NCBI GenBank assembly: GCA_036346355.1
Contig: JAYEVF010000047.1
Coordinates: 62,001-126,000, forward strand
Source of the DNA: Rhipidocladum racemiflorum
Taxonomy: Eukaryota; Streptophyta; Magnoliopsida; Poales; Poaceae
Direction: 5' to 3'
DNA: 64,000 nt
The stretch's first letter is position 1. The number at the start of each line of letters is the position of its first letter. The translations under genes were made by a program, and so were the position numbers. Below, piece by piece: positions 55,312 to 64,000 of the stretch. The notes under the pieces were generated by a model. It did not search any database. It was given only the letters and a program-made list of their open reading frames with translations, and was not told the DNA's origin.

Positions 55312-56598
55312 TGTAGGATCGAAGTATACGAAATCAAATTCTTGATCTATTAAAAGTTCACCACAAAACAGAACCAAATAATTGCCTCGTTTTCGACAAA
55401 AACAGAATGACAGAGGTTCGGTAAAACGCGAATTCCCAGATATCCAACCGTCGGATCGATCTGAAATTTGGACACAAGAAACTAGATTCCAGTACGAATC
55501 GAACCCAAAAATAATCAGCTCGATCGGACTTATGGATCAAAAGTTATAAGCTTCGCAAACTTGCTGTTCCAGAACTTGACGAAAATCAATCTAATCGAAA
55601 CTTGTAGATTGATCAAGAACAACAAAAGATTTATCAACAAAACTTTGAGGAACACTAGATCAATACCCTAGAGAGGTTTTTGATGGATCAAATCAAGATG
55701 AAACTCAAAAAACAAAAACCAATCTAGAACTAGAACAAGTATGCAAACAAGAACCAAAAGAGAATATTGTAGCACACAAGGAACTAGAAGAATTGATCTT
55801 TATTTCTTTTGTCTAAAGTACTCCCATCAAAAGAGTACAAACCCTAAAACCAAGCTCAAGCTCCCTTGCGCCTGTTCTGCTACTTGGTTCGATTGATGCC
55901 CTTTAACAGGAGACACCCCTCCTATTTAAAGGACCAACCCACAAGGAGTTCTGAATACGATTCCTATTCCCTAGAAGGAATCTGTATCCAACACAACTCT
56001 ACTTGGCCCAACCTGGCCGAGTACAACTCTTGCACGCGTATGGCAACCCTACCATACTCACGTGACTAACACTTTGCACGCGTATGGCCACCTGCCATAC
56101 TCACGTGACTAACACTTTGCACGCGAATGACCTCCTGCCATTCTCACGTGACTAACCATTCTTCATGTGCACCATTCTCTTAGCCCGAACGTCCCGCATG
56201 ACATCCTTGACCACCAAGACCTCAGTTCCTCCTGAACCTAGTCCGAACCTCAGTTCCTCCATGAACCTAGTTCCGGTCCCGTCATCGACCACATTCGTCT
56301 TCGAGCAATACCTGCACATGAACAAACCACAAAACAAATCCGAGCACAAGTCTACGACTTGACTCATTGTCAATCCATGCAACTACTCACATGAGCATTG
56401 CATAAAGTCCACTTCAAGCATCATGAAATTCTCACAAATTTCATAATCTCAAAAACAAATCAAAATTCAAAGTCCAAATTTTCACAAACTCTAGTCGAGC
56501 AAAAAGCCATTCACGACGGACCAAAAAATTTGGTCTGGCGTACATGTAAAACTTACTGTCTTTTAAGAACTTGGTCCTGCGCGTAAAAACGAAACTTA
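55312..56598 (-). mobile_element. copia 5' LTR, truncated by satellite
   Basis: Matches LTR 2 of the first copy (also lacks the 41-bp segment) up to GAAACTTA at 56598, where the first copy continues CTGTTTCTTG and this one turns into satellite. The missing ~100 bp is the U3 start. G-boxes at 56059, 56102 and 56145. Confidence 0.93.
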
Positions 56599-59217
56599 AA
56601 ATATTTCACGGCGACTCGGACGGATTCGAAATGCATGCCTAAATGAGTTACAACACATATGAATTGCATTCGGTGTGTTTGGCACCCGGATTCATTTCGT
56701 TCACCGTTTTCGTTTCGTGCCGCAATGCTTCATTTTGGCGTGCTAGGTTGCAGCGTGTAAGGTGCTTGCCATAATGTTCCATTTCGTGCATCATTTTCGG
56801 CGTGCGTGGTGTTTGCCACAATGTGTCATTTCGTGCATCATTTTCATTTTCGAATGGCTTCCGCTGCAGTGCCCGTTGGGACGCGTCGTGGAGGAATGTT
56901 TCAGACCTACTCGAATGGATTCGATACAAATGATGAAAAGCACTAGCAAACATCGTAAGTTCTTTCGGGTGTTTTGCACTTTTTCGGTTCTGTTTCGTGC
57001 ATCGGTTTCGTTTGTAATCAGCTTTTATTACCCGTGGGAACCCGTCGTGGTGGAACATTTGACACCGACTCGGACATTTTCAAAATGCATGCCGAAATGA
57101 GTGGGAGCACATATGAATTCCACTCGATGTGTTTGGCACTCAGTTTCATCTCGTGCAACGTTTTCGAACGGGCGCCGCTTGTTGTATTCGTTCGTGCTCA
57201 TCGCGGAGAAATGTTTCACAACAACTCGGACGGACTCGAAATGCATGCCGGAATGTGCTTGGGCAAATATGAAGTTCGTTCGGCACGATTGGAACGAAGT
57301 TTCGTTTCGTGCACCGTTTTGGTACGCGTGTAGTTTACAGTACCATTAGGGACCCATCGTGCATGAATATTTCGCATCGACTCGGACGTACTCGAAATGC
57401 TTGTCGAAATGGGATAGGGCATTTCTTTCGGGGTGTTTTGCACTCAATTCTGTTTCGTGCATCGGTTTCGTTTGTAATCAGCTTTTATTACCCGTGGGAA
57501 CCCGTCGTGGTGGAACATTTGACACCGACTCGGACATTTTCAAAATGCATGCCAAAATGAGTGGGAGCACATATGAATTCCACTCGATGTGTTTGGCACT
57601 CAGTTTCATCTCGTGCAACGTTTTCGAACGGGCGCCGCTTGTTGTATTCGTTCGTGCTCATCGCGGAGAAATGTTTCACAACAACTCGGACGGACTCGAA
57701 ATGCATGCCGGAATGTGCTTGGGCAAATAAGAAGTTCGTTCGGCATGATTGGAACGAAGTTTCGTTTCGTGCACCGTTTTGGTACGCGTGTAGTTTACAG
57801 TACCATTAGGGACCCATCGTGCATGAATATTTCGCATCGACTCGGACGTACTCGAAATGCTTGTCGAAATGGGATAGGGCATATATGAAGTCCATTCGGG
57901 GAGTTTGACACCAATTTTCCTTTCGTGCATCGTTTCCGTCCGGACGCAGCTTGCAGAACATCTTGCGACCCGTCGCGGAGGCATGTTTCCACACTCACTC
58001 GGACGTATTCGAAACGAATGAAGAACTGTAGCAGCAATGCATGGAAAGTCCACTCGCGTAGTTTGGCCTACATTTTCCTTCCGTGCATCGTTTTGATACG
58101 CACGCAGCTTGCAGTACCCGTTGGCACCTATCGCGGAGAAATGTTTTGCACCGACCCGGATGCAACAAAAATGCATGCCGAAATGAGCTTAGGCGCACAC
58201 ATGAACGCTATTCGGGGTGTCTGCCGCAAGCTTTCTTTTCGTACTCGTTCTGGTACGAACGTGACTTGTAGTACCAATTGTCGTGTAGGTTTCGCACCGA
58301 CACGGATGAGCCCAAATGGCTTGCTAAAATGAGCTAGGCAGACATGAAGTCCATTCTGGTTGATTGACACTCAGCTTCATCTTATGCGTCGTTTTCTTCT
58401 GAAAATCCTTGCACCATAAGTACTCGTCGCGGAGGAATGTTTCACACGACTCGTAAAGATTCAATACGCATGCCGAAATGTGCTTGGGCACATATGAAGT
58501 TCATTCGGCATGTTTGGAACAGTGTTTTGTTTTTTGCACCGTTCTAGTACGCGTGTAGTTTACATTACCATTAGGGACCCATTGTGCATGAATGTTTCGC
58601 TTCGAGCCGGTCGTACTCGAAATGCTTGCTGAAACGGGCTGGGGCGCATATGAATCCCATTCGGGGAGTTTGACACCGAGTTTCGTTTCGTGCATCATTT
58701 TCATTCGGACGCAGCTTGCAGTACCCCTTGTGACCCGTCGCGGGGGGATGTTTCGCACTCACTGGGACGTATTCAAAATGAGTGCAGAATTGTGCTGAAA
58801 CGCGCAAGCGAACATCGTAAGTTAATTCTGGGTGCTTGGCACTCAGTTTCGTTTCGTGCATCGCTTTCGATTTTTTCAGCTTTGGAACTCGTCGTTGTGG
58901 AATATTTCACGGCGACTCGGACGGATTCGAAATGCATGCCTAAATGAGTTACAACACATATGAATTGCATTCGGTGTGTTTGGCACCCGGCTTCATTTCG
59001 TTCACCGTTTTCGTTTCGTGCCGCAATGTTTCATTTTGGCGTGCTAGGTTGCAGCGTGTGAGGTGCTTGCCATAATGTTCCATTTCGTGCATCATTTTCG
59101 GCGTGCGTGGTGTTTGCCACAATGTGTCATTTCGTGCATCATTTTCGTTTTCGAATGGCTTCCGCTGCAGTGCCCGTTGGGACGCGTCGTGGAGGAATGT
59201 TTCAGACCTACTCGAAC
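56599..59217 (+). repeat. ~155-bp satellite, forward orientation (block 2)
   Basis: About seventeen monomers. From 57819 it is the duplicate of 31214-32607. It starts mid-monomer at the copia LTR break. A three-monomer segment (~460 bp) is tandemly duplicated (57021 and 57481 mark the same point), with a shortened monomer at the seam near 57415-57450. Confidence 0.88.
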
Positions 59218-62200
59218 GGTGAACGAAATGAAGCTGGGTGCCAAACACACCGAATGCAATTCATATGTGTTGTAACTCATTTAGGCATGCATTTCGAATC
59301 CGTCCGAGTCGCCGTGATATATTCCACAATGATGAGTTCCTAAGCTGAAAAAATCGAAAGCGATGCACGAAACGAAACTGAGTGCCAAACACTCAGAATT
59401 AACTTACGATGTTCGCTTGTGCGTTTCAGCACAATTCTGCACTCATTTTGAATACGTCCGAGTGAGTGCGAAAAATCCTCCCGCGACGGGTCACAAGGGG
59501 TACTGCAAGCTGCGTCCGAACGAAAACGATGCACGAAACGAAACTCGGTGTCAAACTCGCCGACTGGGCTTCATATGCGCCCCGGCCCGTTTCAGCAAGC
59601 ATTTCGAGTACGACCGACTTGAAGCGAAACATTCATGCACAATCGGTCCCTAATGGTAATGTAAACTACACGCGTACTAGAATGGTGCAAAGAACAAAAC
59701 ATTGTTCCAAACATGCTGAATGAACTTCATATATGCCCAAGCACATTTCGGCATGCGTTTTGAATCTTTACGAGTAGTGTGAAACATTCCTCCGCGACGA
59801 GTACTGTATGGTGCAAGGATTTTCACAAGAAAACGACGCATAAGATGAAGCTGAGTGTCAATCAACCAGAATGGACTTCATGTCTGCCTAGCTCATTTTA
59901 GCAAGCCATTTGGGCTCATCCGTGTCGGTGCGAAACCTACACGACAAATGGTACTACAAGTCACGTTCGTACCAGAACGAGTACGAAAATAAAGGTTGCG
60001 GCAGACACCCCGAATAGCGTTCATGTGTGCCTAAGCTCACTTCGGCATGCATTTCTGTTGCATCCGGGTCGGTGCAAAACATTTCTCCGCGATAGGTGCC
60101 AACGGGTACTGCAAGCTGCGTGCGTATCAAAACGATGCACGGAAGGAAAATGTAGGCCAAACTGCGCGAGTGGACTTTCCATGCATTGCTGCTACAGTTT
60201 TTCATTCGTTTCGAATACGTCCGAGTGAGTGTCGAAACATCGCTCCAAGACGGGTCACAAGGTGTTCTGCAAGCTGCGTCTGGACAGAAACGATGCACGA
60301 AAGGAAAATTTGTGTCAAACTCCCCGAATGGACTTCATATATGCCCTATCCCATTTCGACAAGCATTTCGAGTACGTCCGAGTCGATGCGAAATATTCAT
60401 GCACGATGGGTCCCTAGTGGTACTGTAAACTATACGCGTACCAAAACGGTGCACGAAACGAATCTTCGTTCCAATCGTACCGAATGAACTTCATATTTGC
60501 CCAAGGATATTCCGGCATGCATTTCGAGTCCGTCCGAGTTGTTGTGAAACATTTCTCCGCGATGAGCACGAACGAATACAACAAGTGGCGCCCGTCTGAA
60601 AACGTTGCATGAGATGAAACTAAGTGCCAAACACATCGAGTGGAATTCATATGTGCTCCCACTCATTTCGGCATGCATTTTGAAAATGTCCGAGTCGGTG
60701 TCAAATATTCCACCACGACGGGTTCCCACGGGTAATAATAGCTGATTACAAACGAAACCGATGCACGAAACAGAACCAAGTGCAAAACACCCCGAAAGAA
60801 CTTACGATGTTTGCTAGTGCTTTTCATCATTTGTATCGAATACATTCGAGTAGGTCTGAAACATTCCTCCACGACGCGTCCCAACGGGCACTGCAGCGGA
60901 AGCCATTCGAAAATGAAAATGATGCACGAAATGACACATTGTGGCAAACACCACGCACGCCAAAAATGATGCACGAAATGGAACATTATGTCAAGCACCT
61001 TACACGCTGCAACCTAGCACGCCAAAATGAAACATTCCGACACGAAACGAAAACGGTGAACGAAATGAAGCCGGGTGCCAAACACACCGAATGCAATTCA
61101 TATGTGTTGTAACTTATTTAGGCATGCATTTCGAATCCGTCCGAGTCGCCGTGAAATATTCCACATTGACGAGTTTCTAAGCTGAAAAAATCAAAAGCGA
61201 TGCACGAAACGAAACTGAGTGCCAAACACCCAGAATTAGGTTACGATGTTAAACATGCGTTTCAGCACAATTCTGCACTCATTTTGAATACGTCCGGTGA
61301 GTGCGAAACATCCCCGTGACGGGTCACAAGGGGTACTGCAAGCTGCGTCCGAACGAAAACGATGCACGAAACGAAACTCGGTGTCAAACTCCCCGACTGG
61401 GCTTCATATGCGCCCCGGCCCGTTTCAGCAAGCATATCGAGTACGACCGGCTCAAAGCGAAACATTCATGCAAAATCGGTCCCTAATGGTAATGTAAACT
61501 ACACGCGTACTAGAATGGTGCAAAGAACAAAACATTGTTCCAAACATGCCGAATGAACTTCATATATGCCCAAGCACATTTCGGCATGCGTTTTGAATCT
61601 TCTGAGTAGTGTGAAACATTCCTCCGCGACGAGTACTGTATGGTGTAAGGATTTTCACAAGAAAACGACGCATAAGATGAAGCTGAGTGTCAATCAACCA
61701 GAATGGACTTCATGTCTGCCTAGCTCATTTTAGCAAGCCATTTGGGCTCATCCGTGTCGGTCTGAAACCTACACGGCAAATGGTACTACAAGTCACGTTC
61801 GTACCAGAGCGAGTGCGAAAATAAAGGTTGCGGCAGACACCCTGAATAAGCGTTCATGTGTGCCTAAGCTCACTTCGGCATGCATTTCTGTTGCATCCGG
61901 TCGGTGCAAAACATTTCTCGCGATAGGTGCCAACGGGTACTGCAAGCTGCGTGCGTATCAAAACGATTCACGGAAGGAAAATATAGGCCAAACTGCGCGA
62001 GTGGACTTTCCATGCATTGCTGCTACAGTTCTTCATTCGTTTCGAATACGTCCGAGTGAGTGTGGAAACATCGCTCCGCGACGGGTCGCAAGGTGTTCTG
62101 CAAGCTGCGTCCGGACGGAAACGATGCACGAAAGGAAAATTGGTGTCAAACTCCCCGAATGGACTTCATATATGCCCTATCCCATTTCGACAAGCATTTC

Positions 62201-62927
62201 GAGTACGTCCGAGTCGATGCGAAATATTCATGCACGATGGGACTCTAATGGAACTGTAAACTACACGCGTACCAAAACGGTGCACGAAACAAAACTTCGT
62301 TCCAATCGTGCCGAATGAACTTCATATTTGCCCAAGCACATTTCGGCATGCATTTCGAGTCCGTCCGAGTTGTTGTGAAACATTTCTCCGCGATGAGCAC
62401 GAACGAATACAACAAGCGGCGCCCGTTCGAAAACGTTGCACGAGATGAAACTGAGTGCCAAACACATCGAGTGGAATTCATATGTGCTCCCACTCATTTC
62501 GGCATGCATTTTGAATATGTCCAAGTCGGTGTCAAATGTTCCACCACGACGGGTTCCCACGGGTAATAAAAGCTGATTACAAATGAAACCGATGCACGAA
62601 ACAGAACCGAGTGCCAAACACCCCGAAAGAACTTACGATGTTTGCTAGTGCTTTTCATCATTTGTATCGAATCCATTCGAGTAGGTCTGAAACATTCCTC
62701 CACGGCCAGCGTCCCAACGGGCACTGCAGCGGAAGCCATTCGAAAATGAAAATGATGCACGAAATGACACGTTGTGGCAAACACCACGCATACGCCGAAA
62801 ATGATGCACGCTAAATGGAACATTATGGCAAGCACCTTACACGCTGCAACCTAGCACGCCAAAATGAAACATTGCGATGCGAAAGCGAAAACAGTGAACG
62901 AAATGAAGCCGGTGCCAAACACACGAA
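59218..62927 (-). repeat. ~155-bp satellite, reverse orientation, two higher-order units (block 2)
   Basis: The marker GAACGAAATGAAG recurs at 59221, 61058 and 62896: units of 1837 and 1838 bp. Duplicate of 32608-36314. The second unit shows many small indels and substitutions after about 61250 that the counterpart lacks. Confidence 0.88.
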
Positions 62928-64000
62928 AGTTGGGAATTTTACTTGATCAAAAGTATGCATGCCATGAATTTCCTGAGGATAAGCGAGTTAGGGCTGCTAC
63001 TAGTGAGTTTACTTGATTTTGCTTCTGTTTGGTGGAGAGAGCATTGCCGTGTTCATACAAATAACATACCCACCACTTGCGAAGCCCTAAAGTTGGTTAT
63101 GCGACATAGATTTGTTCCCTCCTATTATGCTAGAGATTAACATAATACATTACAACGCTTACGCCAAGGTAAAAGTTCAGTACAAGAATATTATCAAGAA
63201 TTACAAATTGGCATGTTGCATTGTGGTTTAATTGAAAATGAGGACGCATCTATGGCCCGTTTCTTAGGTGGTTTAAATCGCGAAATCCAAGACATTCTAG
63301 ATTATAAGGATTACAATTCGATGACTCGTTTATTCCATCTTGCTTGCAAAGCTGAACGTGAAGTGCAGGGACGACAAGCGAGGGCCAAAACTAACTTTTC
63401 TGCAGGTCGTACTACCTCATGGATGCCACACACCCCTGCTGCCCCGTCAGGTCGTACCATTTCACCAAGTCACTCCAATGACAAGACGACACCCAATTCT
63501 GCACCACGCACATCCCTTCCGACGACACGAACCACTCAAACGCCTACAAAGAGTTCATCGTCGTCAGTTGCTTCAACAGGGCGAACCAAAGATATTCAGT
63601 GCCATCGCTGCAAGGGCTTTGGTCATGTCATGAGGGATTGTCCAAACACACGTGTGCTCATAGTTCGCGAAGACGGTGAGTACGATTCAGCAAGCGATCT
63701 TGATGAAGATACATATGCTTTGCTCGCTGACAATGCAGAGGATGATACCAATTCCGAACTTCAAGAAGAGCACATCAGCGCGGGTGACGCCGACCAATTC
63801 CTGAGTATCGTTTCCCAGCGAGTACTTAGTGCCCAGATTGCCAGTGGCGAACAGAATCAGCGCCACAACTTGTTTCATATTAAAGGCGTCGTCAAGGAAC
63901 GCGCAATTCGAATCATCATTGATGGTGGAAGTTGCAATAATCTCGCCAGCCAGGACATGGTAGAAAAACTCGCACTCTCCACTAGACCGCATCCTCAACC
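62928..64000 (+). pseudogene. gypsy Gag-PR fragment at right edge
   Basis: Duplicate of 36315-37183 that continues where the first copy breaks. Gag capsid block, knuckle CHRCKGFGHVMRDC, acidic linker and protease-like IRIIIDGGSCNNLASQDMVE, running off the window. From about 63141 the frame is open to the edge; upstream it is broken near 63013 and 63136 by small changes absent from the first copy. The first copy's in-frame TGA is CGA here. Confidence 0.88.

Larger units (their letters stand above)
47177..56598 (-). mobile_element. Sirevirus-like copia element (second copy), 5' LTR broken by satellite
   Basis: 3' LTR (47177-48612), internal region with the 2.4-kb solo LTR, RNase H, protease remnant, intact Gag, PBS (55298-55309), and a 5' LTR that ends after 1287 bp at the satellite. 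Same internal deletion of integrase and RT as the first copy, so the deletion predates the duplication. Its Gag is intact, making this the better-preserved copy. Confidence 0.9.

Noticed and set aside
56648..62835. Dozens of overlapping 60-166-codon frames in the satellite, some recurring in both blocks
   Set aside because: They recur because the DNA repeats. Frames exist on both strands of the same monomers and change with each monomer; no protein signature.
1..64000. tRNA, rRNA, CRISPR array, plastid or mitochondrial insertions, bacterial operons
   Set aside because: None seen. tRNA-like strings are 12-bp primer-binding sites, and the regular repeats are satellite or minisatellite without spacers.

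Overview
This window is gene-poor plant heterochromatin. Nothing bacterial, organellar or host-genic is visible: no tRNA or rRNA gene, and no multi-exon host gene. It consists of nested and rearranged LTR retrotransposons, and two blocks of a ~155-bp tandem satellite that is organised into ~1.84-kb higher-order units. Primer-binding sites matching plant initiator-tRNA-Met, a grass-style gypsy Gag, a Sirevirus-like copia element and a ~155-bp satellite point to a grass (Poaceae), probably in or beside a centromere. I cannot name the species. The satellite is not one I recognise as rice CentO or maize CentC.

Layout. 1-5372: minus-strand Ty3/gypsy element (RNase H start, RT, PR, Gag, leader, PBS, 928-bp 5' LTR), cut by the window edge. 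5373-6330: AT-rich spacer with a ~175-bp tandem repeat. 6331-13887: older nested fragments, namely an LTR piece (+), a gypsy Gag start plus leader plus LTR stub (-), a non-coding LARD-like internal region, and its truncated 5' LTR (-). 13888-25539: Sirevirus-type copia copies arranged LTR-internal-LTR-internal on the minus strand, interrupted by a 2.4-kb solo LTR that in turn holds a 928-bp gypsy solo LTR. 25540-26836: two head-on gypsy fragments. 26837-31213: a plus-strand gypsy element (LTR, Gag, PR, RT) cut off inside RT by satellite. 31214-36314: satellite with an internal inversion. 36315-37183: a gypsy Gag fragment.

37184-56598 repeats the first half of the window almost base for base (gypsy leader and LTR, spacer, old fragments, copia block), offset by 33.29 kb and later by 32.36 kb, the change being the solo LTR missing from this copy. 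It then breaks inside a copia LTR into a second satellite block (56599-62927). That block repeats the first block at an offset of ~26.6 kb and ends in the same Gag fragment, which here continues into protease (to 64000).

All retroelement reading frames are degenerate or truncated except one. The copia Gag on the second copy (53060-55270, 736 codons) is uninterrupted, although its element has lost integrase and most of RT. Order of events inferred from nesting: LARD-like element, then copia, then the 2.4-kb LTR, then the large duplication, then the 928-bp gypsy solo LTR in the first copy only. I found no new enzymatic or defence system. The interest lies in the structural history: a datable duplication, satellite inversion junctions, an LTR that carries the end of Pol, and a copia LTR with a triple G-box array.
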